Assembly (NCBI GenBank): GCA_900314655.1
Contig: OMWC01000025.1
Coordinates: 1 to 56,396, forward strand
Length of the DNA stretch: 56,396 nucleotides
Source: an uncultured Prevotellaceae bacterium
GTDB lineage: Bacteria > Bacteroidota > Bacteroidia > Bacteroidales > Bacteroidaceae
Direction: 5' to 3'
The stretch's first letter is position 1. Every line of letters starts with the position of its first letter. The position numbers were made by a program, and so were the translations under genes. This document shows positions 44,301 through 52,482 of this stretch, piece by piece. Below the pieces are notes generated by a model, which was not told the DNA's origin, made no database searches, and saw nothing but the letters and a program-made list of their open reading frames with translations.

Positions 44301-46763
44301 TCAACGGGCCGTCCCAAGGGTGTGATGCTGCGCCACGAGGGAATGTGTAACTACGCCACGGCACTCCCCGCCAACGTAGAGGCCTATGCCGTAGCCAACG
44401 CTGCCGAGAGCATACTGGCTGTCACCACCATCTCGTTCGACGCCTCGCTCCATGAGATTGCCATCTCGTTGTTCAACGGCCTCACCTTAGTGTTGGCCAA
44501 CGAGGAGCAGACCAAGAACCCACTCGACATGGCCGCTCTCATCCACGAGCACCATATCGGCTACGTGTCGGCAACACCTTCTCAGTGGCAGACATGGATA
44601 TATAGCACGGAGTTCGTCGAGGCCATCCGCACCGTTCCCATCATCCGCTTCGGTGGCGAGAAACTGCCCGAGAGCCTCCTGCACCAGATGCAGCAACTTA
44701 CTCCGTCTCGCATCCTGAACACCTACGGTCCCACCGAGACCACCGTGTCGTCAAACATCCAGGAACTTACCCATGCCGACCGCGTGACGGTAGGCCGTCC
44801 GCAACTCAACGTCAAGGAATTCGTCGTCGACAGCGACGGCAACGAACTGCCTGTAGGTGTCGTTGGTGAACTATACATAGGCGGTCGTGGTGTTGCCCGC
44901 GGCTACAACAACCTGGACGACATGACGCGCGAACGCTTCATCGACTACCACGGCACCCGCATCTATAAGTCAGGCGACTATGCCAAATGGGCACCCGACG
45001 GCGACGTGTTCATCCTCGGCCGTAAGGACCACCAGATCAAGCTCCGCGGTCTCCGCATCGAGCTCGGCGAGGTAGAGAACGTCATTGCCCGCGTTGAAGG
45101 TGTGAAGAACGTAGTCATTATGATCCGCCAACTTTCTGGCAAGGAGCATCTCTGCGCCTACTTCACCGCCGACCGTCCCATCGACATCACCGAGATGAAG
45201 GCCGAGATCAGCAAGAGCCTCACCCAGTACATGGTGCCCACGGCTTACCTGCAACTCAAGAAGATGCCCATGACGCCCAATGGCAAAACCGACCTCAAGG
45301 CTCTTCCTGAGCCCCAGTTGGCCATCAGCGGCGAGTACGAGGCACCTGCCAACGACACCGAGCGTACCCTCTGCGACATCTTCGCCAAGATTTTGCAAAT
45401 GGACCGCGTTGGCGCAACCGACAACTTCTTCGAACTTGGTGGCACCTCACTCGTTGTCACCCGCGTCATCATCGAAGCCGACAAGGCCGGACTCCACGTA
45501 TCGTATGGCGAGGTGTTCGCCAACCCGACTCCACGCAAACTCGCCTGCCTCATTACAGGAGAATCCGAGAATACCGGACAGGCCGACGATCCTGTGGCCG
45601 CCTTCGACTACACCGCCATCAACAACCTGTTGCAACGCAACACACTGGGCTTCTTCCGCGCAGGCGAGCGTCATCCTCTTGGCGACGTCTTAATCACCGG
45701 TTCCACGGGCTATCTGGGAATCCACATCCTTCGCGAACTGATCGACAGCGATGCCCCAAACATCTACTGTATGGTACGTGGCAAGAGCCAGGAAGCCGCT
45801 GAGAGCCGCCTCCGCACCCTGCTCTACTACTACTTCTCCGAGTCCTTCAAGGAACTCTTCGGAAAGCGTCTCCACATCGTTCTCGGCGACGTCACCCAAG
45901 ATATCGACGAAAGTCTGAAGGTGGACACCGTCTTCAACTGCGCTGCCGTGGTGAAGCACTTCTCTGAAGGCACAGAAATCGAGGACGTGAACATCGGCGG
46001 TGCCCAACATTGTGTTGACTTCTGCATCAAGACGGGCGCCAAACTCATCCACATCTCCACTGCCAGCACCCGTGGCATCTGGGCAGGCGAGATTAAGGAT
46101 GACGTGTTCACCGAGCAGCGCTTCTACATGGGCCAGTATCTCGGCAACCAGTATATCTATTCAAAGTTCATTGCCGAGCGCCTCATCCTCGATGCTGTTG
46201 CCCTTCATGGACTCAATGCGAAGATCATGCGCGTGGGTAACCTTGCTGCCCGTTCTACCGACGGTGAGTTCCAGGCAAACTTCTCCACCAACTCGTTCAT
46301 GGGTCGCATCCGCATATACAACATGCTGGGGTGCTGTCCCTATGCCCTGCGCAACAAGCGCGTGGAATTCTCACCCATCAACGAGGTCGCCCAGGCCATC
46401 TGCCTGCTGGCAACCACACCGAAGGAGTGCACTGTGTTCCATCCCTACAACATCCACGGCCAGTTCCTTGGCGACGTACTTACCGGACTGACCTCTGTGG
46501 GACAAGGCATCCAGTTTGTAGAGCAGGAAGATTTCCAAAAGGCTATGGACGAAGCCGGACAAGACCCGCAGAAAGCCAAGCAGATGGCTGCCCTGCTGGC
46601 CTACAAGGACATGGCGCATGGTCAGAAGACCGCCGACGTTCAGCGCGACAACGACTATACCACGCAGGTGCTCTATCGCCTCGGTTTCTCCTGGTCGCCC
46701 ACATCGTGGGACTACGTAGAGCGCATGCTCACGGCCATCGGCGGATTCGGATTCTTTGAATAA
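41259..46763 (+). CDS. Non-ribosomal peptide synthetase, remainder (A-T-C-A-T-reductase)
   Basis: Continues the fragment above. A1 core: LYTSGSTGVPKGCQLTH, VYGPTECTIF, GFRIELKEVE. T1 at about 356-425 (GYAGLTSISAIKL, Ser present). C2 at about 450-865 with DIHHLVFDGGSADLL. A2 at about 880-1345 with IYTSGSTGRPKGVMLRHEG, TYGPTETTVSSN, LRGLRIELGEVE. T2 at about 1365-1435 with DNFFELGGTSLV. Thioester reductase at about 1470-1834 with VLITGSTGYLGIHILRELI and YIYSK (YxxxK). Reductive release gives an aldehyde, so a dipeptide aldehyde or the derived cyclic imine/pyrazinone is expected. The annotated ATG is not a true start. A TTCACTC word repeat encodes part of the T1-C2 linker. A MATE exporter follows. 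Confidence 0.88.
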   Translation: MLYTSGSTGVPKGCQLTHANLVAFCNWYQRFYSLKPEHKVAAYASYGFDACMMDMYPALTCGASVHIIPEEIRLDLIALNDYFEQNHITHSFMTTQVGYQFATSIENHSLLYLSTGGEKLASLTPPIGYKFYNVYGPTECTIFTTIYCVERKMKEIPIGKSLDNMRLYVADAQGHRLPIGAAGELWVSGPQVSRGYLNRPEKTAEVYITNPFTSDEKYQHTYRTGDIVRFLPDGNIQFVGRRDGQVKIRGFRIELKEVESIIREFPGIKDATVQAFDEDGGGKFIAAYVVSDQPVDIEALNQFILDEKPPYMVPAVTMQIDAIPLNQNQKVNKRALPKPEKKAAVVEESNVPMNVLEEELHEMIAGIVNTTDFGITTVLGYAGLTSISAIKLAVQVNKRYGVALDSKSLVKSGTLQSIENEILAAMLNGQSVAQQKAEKDSSLSTLHSSLKTVPLSYAQTGVYFECLKNPTSTIYNIPYLLTYPAGTDADRLAECVKQVVGQHPELSVHFTTEGDTIVQTTEGSVPVEVPFSVMKKEELDEYKNEFVRPFNLQKAPLYRFEIVKTDDTVHLLMDIHHLVFDGGSADLLIRQIGTALEGKPVEKETYTYLDFVCDQQKAEESEAFKAAQQFFAEKLQTCEGASEIPADLPNTDNQGFIGEAICPTDYEKAAAFCRQQEITPAHLFLAATSYVVSRYTNNRKVYLSTISSGRSNLKIADTVGMFVNTLALGLKIDDVTVAEYLHQVSDTFDETLRHEDYPFARIATDYGFHPAIAYAYQVGVLSEYKVNGKPIQQELLELNVPKFKINIKIEPRGILVQYDDAVYSAELAQGLADSIAATVEHIMAQPNGKVRQLSIVSPTQEEQLALIRQTGTGEAPFKLFYESIIHHAQTQPERMALIASDARFTYHEFDQATNRIANALRQRGVREGDRVALLLPRTSRLILSMFGVQKAGAAYIPCDPEYPADRVKLILEDSGAKLIITPEVAEELLQTEDTTLPQTSLTPDDLVYLIYTSGSTGRPKGVMLRHEGMCNYATALPANVEAYAVANAAESILAVTTISFDASLHEIAISLFNGLTLVLANEEQTKNPLDMAALIHEHHIGYVSATPSQWQTWIYSTEFVEAIRTVPIIRFGGEKLPESLLHQMQQLTPSRILNTYGPTETTVSSNIQELTHADRVTVGRPQLNVKEFVVDSDGNELPVGVVGELYIGGRGVARGYNNLDDMTRERFIDYHGTRIYKSGDYAKWAPDGDVFILGRKDHQIKLRGLRIELGEVENVIARVEGVKNVVIMIRQLSGKEHLCAYFTADRPIDITEMKAEISKSLTQYMVPTAYLQLKKMPMTPNGKTDLKALPEPQLAISGEYEAPANDTERTLCDIFAKILQMDRVGATDNFFELGGTSLVVTRVIIEADKAGLHVSYGEVFANPTPRKLACLITGESENTGQADDPVAAFDYTAINNLLQRNTLGFFRAGERHPLGDVLITGSTGYLGIHILRELIDSDAPNIYCMVRGKSQEAAESRLRTLLYYYFSESFKELFGKRLHIVLGDVTQDIDESLKVDTVFNCAAVVKHFSEGTEIEDVNIGGAQHCVDFCIKTGAKLIHISTASTRGIWAGEIKDDVFTEQRFYMGQYLGNQYIYSKFIAERLILDAVALHGLNAKIMRVGNLAARSTDGEFQANFSTNSFMGRIRIYNMLGCCPYALRNKRVEFSPINEVAQAICLLATTPKECTVFHPYNIHGQFLGDVLTGLTSVGQGIQFVEQEDFQKAMDEAGQDPQKAKQMAALLAYKDMAHGQKTADVQRDNDYTTQVLYRLGFSWSPTSWDYVERMLTAIGGFGFFE

Positions 46764-46774
46764 AAAGAAGAAAG

Positions 46775-46925
46775 AAGACTCTCCCCCTGCCCCTCCCTGT
46801 AAGGGAGGGGAGTAATTACTAATAATAAAATAAGAAGATGAAAGACGAAATAAAAGAAAGCGAAAAACAACCATCAAAAGTATCTACTCCCCTCCCTCAC
46901 AGGGAGGGGCAAGGGGGAGAGTCTT
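46775..46925. repeat. Inverted pair of G/C-rich palindromic repeats spanning the MATE start
   Basis: The arms 46775-46818 and 46885-46925 are inverted copies differing at about three positions. Each is itself palindromic (CCCCTCCCTGTAAGGGAGGGG; CCCCTCCCTCACAGGGAGGGG). The MATE start codon at 46838 lies in the loop. The right arm is translated as STPLPHREGQGGESS. Confidence 0.85.
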
Positions 46926-48235
46926 CTATTTCCTCTCTTTTTTACAGCTACCTCGGTGCCTACATCCTGGTAGCGCTCTCGGGCTGTTTGGGTAATGTGG
47001 TGGATGGCATCATCGTAGGCAATCTCATCAGCGAAGACGGCGTCAGCGCCATCAACCTTTCGAAGCCCATCAACCAGTTCATCTATACCCTCCAACTGCT
47101 CATCAATGCCGGTGCAGGCATGCTCGTGGCCTACGCCCTCGGGCAGAAAGACATTGCCCAGGCACGTCGGTTCTTTACCCGTGGACTCATTCTCAGCATC
47201 GGCGTCAGTCTGCTGCTGTCAATATTCGGCGGCATCCTCTTTCCCGACGAGACGGCCAGGATGCTCTGTAGCAATGAGCAGATTCTCCCGCTGGCCCGCG
47301 ATTATATGCAGGTGCTCCTACTGGGCAATCCCGCCTTCATCCTCATGTGGGGACTCTCCACGATGGTGGGCGTCGACGGAAAGCCCAAGCTGGTGTCGGC
47401 AGCGGTCATCATCGACAATGCGGTGAACCTCCTGCTCGACATCGTTTTCATCCAATGCTTCGGATGGGGCATCACGGGTTCCTCGGCAGCCACCGTCGTG
47501 GGCCACATCGTCGGAATAGCCATTCTCCTCAGCCATTGGTGGAATCCCGCCAACAGGAGGCTCACACCCGTGTTTAGTTTCGACGGTCTGCTGTATTCGT
47601 GGCGGCGCATCCTCTCACAGGGCGCCCCACTGGCCATCGCCTCCATCTCACTCACCCTGCTGATGCTCTCGGCTAACACCATCGTCCTCTCCACCCTCGG
47701 ACGCACGGGCATCTTCGCCTTCGCCGTCTGCATGAACCTCCTGCAAGTCTATAATCTGTTCTTGTCGGGAACGTGTCAGACGCTCCAGTCGCTGGGCGCC
47801 ATCCAGGTGGGAAAGAAAAACGAAGAGGGCCTCCACACCATCTTGCGCCGTGCCTTCCGCTTTATTACCGCAGCCATGGCCGTCACCTGCATCCTCGTAT
47901 GGGTATTCCCAGAGTCCATCGCCAGGCTGTTCGGTGCCGAAGAAGCAACGATGCTCGCAGAGTGCACTCATGCGCTCCGCATTTTTGCCCTGAGCTTCAT
48001 CCCCTTCTGCTACATCTACGTCATCATGATTGTCTACAAACTCTACGGACAGCATCGCATGGCGCTCTTCATCTCCTTTGCCCTTTCGCTAACGGTCATT
48101 CCTGTGCTTTGGCTCATGGCCCGCTGGCAGCCCTCCATGCTCTGGTACAGCTATCTCATAGCCTACCTTATCGAGGCCGTTGCCATCTTCACGCTCCATC
48201 GCCTCAGCCACGTGGAGCTGAGATTGAGTAAATGA
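46838..48235 (+). CDS. MATE-family multidrug/metabolite exporter
   Basis: Inner-membrane transporter with about twelve hydrophobic segments, 465 residues. Typical features are the first helix YILVALSGCLGNVVDGIIVG, LSKPINQFIYTLQLLINAGA, NPAFILMWGLSTMVGVDGKP (conserved in the family), NAVNLLLDIVFIQCFGWGI and the second-half mirror LANTIVLSTLGRTGIFAFAV-like segment. The first 35 residues are not membrane-like and come largely from a palindromic repeat. It starts 75 bases after the NRPS stop, so a role in exporting or tolerating the peptide product is a reasonable inference. Its start codon is enclosed by the repeat pair. Confidence 0.88.
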   Translation: MKDEIKESEKQPSKVSTPLPHREGQGGESSISSLFYSYLGAYILVALSGCLGNVVDGIIVGNLISEDGVSAINLSKPINQFIYTLQLLINAGAGMLVAYALGQKDIAQARRFFTRGLILSIGVSLLLSIFGGILFPDETARMLCSNEQILPLARDYMQVLLLGNPAFILMWGLSTMVGVDGKPKLVSAAVIIDNAVNLLLDIVFIQCFGWGITGSSAATVVGHIVGIAILLSHWWNPANRRLTPVFSFDGLLYSWRRILSQGAPLAIASISLTLLMLSANTIVLSTLGRTGIFAFAVCMNLLQVYNLFLSGTCQTLQSLGAIQVGKKNEEGLHTILRRAFRFITAAMAVTCILVWVFPESIARLFGAEEATMLAECTHALRIFALSFIPFCYIYVIMIVYKLYGQHRMALFISFALSLTVIPVLWLMARWQPSMLWYSYLIAYLIEAVAIFTLHRLSHVELRLSK

Positions 48236-48379
48236 GAAATGGAGAAAATGAGAAAATGAGAAATTTCGTGCAAACGAAGGCAGAGCCAAGCTTGCTTGAG
48301 CTATGCTGAGTGCAGCCGAAATTCATGAACGAAGTTCATATAAAAAAATTCTTCACTCTTCACTCTTCACTCTTCACTT
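48226..48379. repeat. Word-repeat cluster between the MATE gene and trmD
   Basis: GAGAAAATGAG words (48226-48263) form the end of the MATE gene and its flank. A short A/T-rich segment with GTTCATGAAC-like words follows, then four tandem TTCACTC units (48349-48379) before a T-run. No gene is present in 48236-48440. Further on, GTATCTT/AAGATAC forms a small hairpin. Confidence 0.7.
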
Positions 48380-48440
48380 TTTTTCGTATCTTTAAATAAG
48401 ATACTAACGCTCGACAAAACAAAAAAAAAGCGAGCTTTCT

Positions 48441-48472
48441 TTTGGCTTTGTGCTCGCTAAATCGTATCTTTG
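48441..48472 (+). promoter_or_regulatory. trmD promoter
   Basis: TTTG (48441-48444), a 20-base spacer, TATCTTTG (48465-48472), 19 bases before the ATG. An inverted repeat, AGCGAGC/GCTCGCT, straddles the -33 region and could be an operator or an upstream terminator. Confidence 0.8.
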
Positions 48473-48491
48473 CAGCCACGAAGCGATTATT

Positions 48492-49193
48492 ATGAGAATA
48501 GACATCATCACCGTGCTGCCAGAGATGATCGAAGGATTCGTGAGGGAAAGCATCCTGGCAAGAGCACAAAAGAAAGGACTCGCAGAGATTCATCTGCATA
48601 ACCTGCGCGACTACACGCTCGATAAATGGCGCCGCGTGGACGACTATCCCTATGGTGGTTTTGCCGGAATGGTCATGCAGATAGAACCCATCGACCGCTG
48701 CATCTCAGCGCTCAAGGCCGAACGCGACTACGACGAAGTTATCTTCACCTCTCCCGACGGCGAGCAGTTCAACCAGCACATAGCCAACGACCTCTCGCTC
48801 AAGCAGAACCTCATCATCCTTTGTGGCCATTATAAAGGTGTGGACCAGCGCGTGCGCGACCATCTCATCACCCGCGAAATCTCCGTGGGCGACTATGTGT
48901 TGACGGGCGGCGAGCTCCCTGCAGCCATCATTGCCGATGCCGTGGTCCGCGTGGTTCCCGGAGTCATCGGCGACGAGCAGAGCGCACTCTCCGACTGTTT
49001 TCAGGACGATCTCCTGGCAGCCCCCATCTACACCCGTCCAGCCGAATACAAAGGCTGGAAGGTGCCCGACATCCTGCTCTCCGGCCACGAGGCCAAAATC
49101 AAGCAATGGGAAATGGACGAGGCCCTGCGCCGCACCCGCGAGCTGCGCCCGGACTTGTTGGGAAATGAAGAAAATGAGAAATGGAGAAAATGA
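48492..49193 (+). CDS. trmD: tRNA (guanine-37-N1)-methyltransferase
   Basis: SPOUT methyltransferase that makes m1G37 in tRNAs and prevents +1 frameshifting. The 233 residues begin [20 protein letters not shown]. The knot-forming elements are [13 protein letters not shown] and [15 protein letters not shown] (SAM binding). [20 protein letters not shown] and the C-terminal [20 protein letters not shown] are also diagnostic. The start follows the promoter. The last codons (ENEKWRK) are encoded by the GAGAAAATGAG word repeat, so the repeat supplies the protein's end. Confidence 0.96.
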   Translation: MRIDIITVLPEMIEGFVRESILARAQKKGLAEIHLHNLRDYTLDKWRRVDDYPYGGFAGMVMQIEPIDRCISALKAERDYDEVIFTSPDGEQFNQHIANDLSLKQNLIILCGHYKGVDQRVRDHLITREISVGDYVLTGGELPAAIIADAVVRVVPGVIGDEQSALSDCFQDDLLAAPIYTRPAEYKGWKVPDILLSGHEAKIKQWEMDEALRRTRELRPDLLGNEENEKWRK

Positions 49194-49211
49194 GAGATTA
49201 ATCTATAAATT

Positions 49212-49583
49212 ATGTTGCACGATAACTTTATAGCTGACTTTACTGAAGATTTCGGATTGCGAATAGTCAATTTGTACAAGTATCTACGCAAAGAAAAGAA
49301 AGAGTACATTATGTCTATGCAATTGTATCGTTCTGGAACAAGCATCGGAGCTAATGTTGCAGAAAGCAAAAACGCTCAAAGTAAAGCAGACTTCATTAGC
49401 AAGCTAAGCATTGCTTTGAAAGAGGCTGGTGAAAGTGATTATTGGCTCAAACTTCTCTTGAAATCTCAAACTATCTCAATACATGAATATGATTCTATTA
49501 AGAACGATTTGAACATCATCATTGGAACATTAATTAAGATAATAAAAACAACAAAAGAGAACTTGAAGAAAAACGAGGAATAA
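49212..49583 (+). CDS. Four-helix bundle protein (23S rRNA intervening-sequence type)
   Basis: The 123-residue all-helical protein is of the bIVP/four-helix bundle family, first met inside 23S rRNA intervening sequences and common as solitary genes in Bacteroidota. The diagnostic core is MQLYRSGTSIGANVAESKNA, then KADFISKLSIALKEAGESDY-WLKLL. The family is thought to bind nucleic acid, but its role is unclear. The gene is clearly more A/T-rich than trmD and fprA on either side. It is bounded by GAGAAAATGAG words on its 5' side and CTCATTTTCTCATT words on its 3' side, an inverted arrangement. Confidence 0.88.
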   Translation: MLHDNFIADFTEDFGLRIVNLYKYLRKEKKEYIMSMQLYRSGTSIGANVAESKNAQSKADFISKLSIALKEAGESDYWLKLLLKSQTISIHEYDSIKNDLNIIIGTLIKIIKTTKENLKKNEE

Positions 49584-49629
49584 CAATTTCTCATTCTCTC
49601 ATTTTCTCATTTTCTAAATTTTTAATAAC

Positions 49630-50799
49630 ATGAACAGAATAACAGAAAACATCTACTACATCGGTGCCGACGACCGCGAACTCGACCTCTTCGAAGGACA
49701 GTACGAAACGCCGGAAGGCATTTCCTATAACTCACACGTCATCGTGGACCAGAAGATTGCCGTCATCGACACCATCGATGCACGCAAGGCCGACGAATGG
49801 AAAGCCAATCTCGCCGAAGTGCTCGGCCAGCGCAAACCCGACTATCTCATCGTGAGCCACATGGAGCCCGACCACTCCTCGCTCGTCAAAGAGATGATCG
49901 ATAGCTATCCCGAAATGCAGGTGGTATGCTCGGCCCAGGCCGTGAAGATGATGGCCCGTTTCTTCGGCGAAGCCGTAGCCCCCGAGCGCATCATCACCGT
50001 GAAAGACAACTCCACCCTTTCGCTCGGCGAACACACCCTGCAGTTCTTCACCGCAGGAATGGTCCACTGGCCCGAAGTCATCGTGGAATACGAGCAGAAA
50101 GAGAAGATTCTGTTCTCTGCCGATGCCTTCGGCAAGTTCGGAGCCCTCAGCTTCGACGATCCCGAAGGATGGGCCTGCGAGGCTCGCCGCTACTATTTCA
50201 ACATCGTGGGCAAATACGGTGCACAGGTGCAGGCCCTGCTCAAGAAGCTCAGCGGCCTGGAAATCAAGAAGATCTGCCCCCTCCACGGTCCCGTACTCGA
50301 TGAGAATCTGGAATACTACCTCAACACCTACAACACCTGGAGTTCCTACGAACCCGAGGATAAAGGCATCTTCATTGCCTACTGCTCGCTTCACGGCAAC
50401 ACCGAAGAGGCAGCCCAGAAACTCGCCGAGATACTCCGCCAGAAAGGCAACGTGAAGGTAAGCATTGCCGACCTGCGCCGCGACGACCTCCACGAGTGCG
50501 TGGAAGACGCCTTCCGCTACGACCGCTTGGTGCTTGCCGCCCCCACGTATGATGCCGGCGTGATGCCCATCATGGAAGACTTCATCCACCACCTCTCCAT
50601 CAAGAACTACCAGAAGCGTCGCGTGGCCATCATCGAGAACGGTTCATGGGCACCCGTTGCCGGCAAAAAGATGCGCGAGGCCATGGAGGCCATGAAGCAG
50701 ATCACCATCGTGGAGCCCATAGTCACCGTGGAGTCAACCGTCAAGGCCGACACCATCGAGAAGCTCCAGACGCTTGCCGATGCCCTCATGGCTGAATAA
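49630..50799 (+). CDS. fprA: FprA-family A-type flavoprotein (flavodiiron protein)
   Basis: Reduces oxygen to water or nitric oxide to N2O, protecting anaerobes. The N-terminal metallo-beta-lactamase-like diiron domain (about 1-250) has SHMEPDHSSLVKEM (HxExDH ligands), VHWPEVIVEY and LSFDD-adjacent ligands, and CPLHGPVLDENLEYYLNTY. The C-terminal flavodoxin domain (about 255-389) starts KGIFIAYCSLHGNTEEAAQK (FMN phosphate loop) and contains LVLAAPTYDAGVMPIMEDFI. At 389 residues it has no rubredoxin extension. It needs an external electron donor, not seen in the window. Confidence 0.95.
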   Translation: MNRITENIYYIGADDRELDLFEGQYETPEGISYNSHVIVDQKIAVIDTIDARKADEWKANLAEVLGQRKPDYLIVSHMEPDHSSLVKEMIDSYPEMQVVCSAQAVKMMARFFGEAVAPERIITVKDNSTLSLGEHTLQFFTAGMVHWPEVIVEYEQKEKILFSADAFGKFGALSFDDPEGWACEARRYYFNIVGKYGAQVQALLKKLSGLEIKKICPLHGPVLDENLEYYLNTYNTWSSYEPEDKGIFIAYCSLHGNTEEAAQKLAEILRQKGNVKVSIADLRRDDLHECVEDAFRYDRLVLAAPTYDAGVMPIMEDFIHHLSIKNYQKRRVAIIENGSWAPVAGKKMREAMEAMKQITIVEPIVTVESTVKADTIEKLQTLADALMAE

Positions 50800-50809
50800 T
50801 CCCCCCATA

Positions 50810-50899
50810 GCTTCCACCCATCGGAAGCATTGCTTCCAAAGTCTGGAAGCATCCTTTCCGCCCATTGGAAACACCCTTTCCAATGGGTGGAAGCTTTTT
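50810..50899 (+). terminator. Long structured terminator after fprA
   Basis: The outer stem GCTTCCACCCAT (50810-50821) pairs perfectly with 50883-50894. Inside are GCTTCCA/TGGAAGC and CCCATTGGAAA/TTTCCAATGGG hairpins, and a T5 tract follows. The TGGAAGC words resemble part of 14352-14362. Confidence 0.75.
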
Positions 50900-51099
50900 C
50901 TCCGATTGGTGCCGTTTCTATGCGCTATGAAAGATATGATAGATAGATATATAACTTTCGTATAAAGAAAAACATTTAGGTCGGGGGTAAATATTTTCCT
51001 ATAGAGAAAGTTGCTATTTTCTCTGTCATATCTGTCATAGCGGAGTGAGCGGATCCTTTCGTTCAAGACCCCGTCTCAACAAAAAAAAGAACGAAATCT

Positions 51100-51130
51100 T
51101 TTGTTTTACGCATTACTTTTTGTAATTTTG
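51100..51130 (+). promoter_or_regulatory. Promoter of the structured leader and R-M operon
   Basis: TTTG (51100-51103), a 19-base spacer, TAATTTTG (51123-51130). Transcription would begin around 51136-51138, exactly at the first structured element, leaving a leader of about 325 bases. Confidence 0.85.
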
Positions 51131-51138
51131 CACCAACT

Positions 51139-51456
51139 ACCGCCGACATGCCGTAAACGGCAAGCCAAGGTTGATTCCCTGAGTGCAGGGTGGCGGTAAG
51201 CCTTTCGTGGAAAATTAAATAACGACATGAGCAGTTATTAGGAGAACATAGAAACCTGAGAAATTTCTAAATGTATCAAACAACCGATAATTGTGAATGT
51301 CCGCGCTTTAGCGTGGACGTCACTTATCAGTTTGGTGGGCAATTCTCAGGGCCTCTATGTTCGATAAGAGCGGACACGCTTTTATCGTATATAGAGGCTT
51401 CTGCATAGTAAGCCCCAAAAGTTCCGATAGGTGCTTATTGTCCTAAGGCTATAAGC
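51139..51456 (+). ncRNA. Highly structured untranslated leader upstream of the R-M/helicase genes
   Basis: No gene lies here, but pairing is extensive. Element A is a three-way junction: ACCGCC (51139-51144) with GGCGGT (51192-51197), enclosing TGCCG/CGGCA and CCCT/AGGG hairpins. Element B has GAACATAGA (51244-51252) with 51354-51362, CCTGAGAA (51255-51262) with 51343-51350, and a long arm from CAAAC/GTTTG through GATAA/TTATC, GTGA/TCAC and GTCC/GGAC to a GCGC-TTTA-GCGT tip. A following hairpin, CGATAA/TTATCG with AGCG/CGCT, can extend by GCCTCTAT (51351-51358) with ATAGAGGC (51391-51398). That extension competes with the first stem of B. A last hairpin, GCTTAT/ATAAGC (51433-51456), lies seven bases before the start codon. 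Confidence 0.75.
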
Positions 51457-51462
51457 GCAAGA

Positions 51463-52476
51463 ATGCCAAACAAAGACAAGAGTCCTTCGCTGATTGACAT
51501 CAGGGAGGATGACCTGTTGGCGTTGTCGGCAGAGGTGCTTGACACCCTACTGCGCGACCACACCACAGGCCGCAATATCTTCTGGGCTACGCACGACTAT
51601 GAGGCACTCAGCTCAGACTATGATTACCATTCTGAGATTCTGCCCCACTTGATAACGGGCGAACACGGAATGGTCATCCGTCCGCGTGTGCTCAAATCGA
51701 AAGAACAGCAGACGGACAGGGCTAAGGACATGGCAGAAGTATTTACCCCTTCGTGGGTGTGCAATGCCCAGAACAATCTTGTGGATGAGGCTTGGTTTGG
51801 CCGAAAAAATGTCTTCAATGTTGAAGACAACGAGAATCATACTTGGATGCCAAACCCACAGGCGATCGAATTTCCCAATGACAAGACTTGGAAAGACTAT
51901 GTCCGTGCAACCCGAATGGAGATGGCCTGCGGCGAGGCTCCCTATCTGGTGAGCCGCTATGATGCTACGACAGGAGAACCTATTCCGATAGAACGACGAA
52001 TAGGCCTGCTCGACAGGAAACTGCGCATCATCAGCGAGAACGTGGACGTGAGCGGCGAATGGTTGGAATGGGCACAGACGGCCTATAAAAACATCTACGG
52101 TTTCGAATGGCAAGGCGACAATCTGCTCTTGGCACGCGAAGCCTTGCTCTGGACCTTCATAGAGTATTACCAAGCGAAGTTCCAGAAAGCTCCATTACTG
52201 AAATCCATCAACTACATCGCTTATATCATTTCCTGGAATCTCTGGCAGATGGACGGGCTGAAGGGCGTTGTGCCAGACTCGTGCCGTCATGGTGTGACGG
52301 AGAAGGTACAGACACTTTTCGGCGAAGAAAAACAAATGGTTCATTGTCCCGGCTGTCAGCAGGAAGACATCCGTCGGCATAACGGCACCTACTGCCTTAT
52401 CCGCGACTGGGGAAACAAAGACCCGCGAACGGGTGAGAATAACCGCAAAATCCGATTTATCGACCTTATGAAATAA
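51463..52476 (+). CDS. Restriction-modification subunit with partial adenine methyltransferase motifs
   Basis: The 337-residue cytoplasmic protein is of the kind annotated as a restriction endonuclease M subunit. It has AEVFTPSWVCNAQNNLVDEA (about 91-110, resembling the FTP/motif X start of N6-adenine methyltransferases). It also has RMEMACGEAPYLVSRYD (about 151-167, in the place of SAM-binding motif I). No NPPY motif is present. A C-terminal zinc-knuckle-like HCPGCQQEDIRRHNGTYC follows. The NPPY motif is at the end of the next gene, so the two proteins may form one split methyltransferase. The start codon follows the structured leader, and the next gene begins seven bases after the stop. Confidence 0.75.
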   Translation: MPNKDKSPSLIDIREDDLLALSAEVLDTLLRDHTTGRNIFWATHDYEALSSDYDYHSEILPHLITGEHGMVIRPRVLKSKEQQTDRAKDMAEVFTPSWVCNAQNNLVDEAWFGRKNVFNVEDNENHTWMPNPQAIEFPNDKTWKDYVRATRMEMACGEAPYLVSRYDATTGEPIPIERRIGLLDRKLRIISENVDVSGEWLEWAQTAYKNIYGFEWQGDNLLLAREALLWTFIEYYQAKFQKAPLLKSINYIAYIISWNLWQMDGLKGVVPDSCRHGVTEKVQTLFGEEKQMVHCPGCQQEDIRRHNGTYCLIRDWGNKDPRTGENNRKIRFIDLMK

Positions 52477-52482
52477 TGACCT

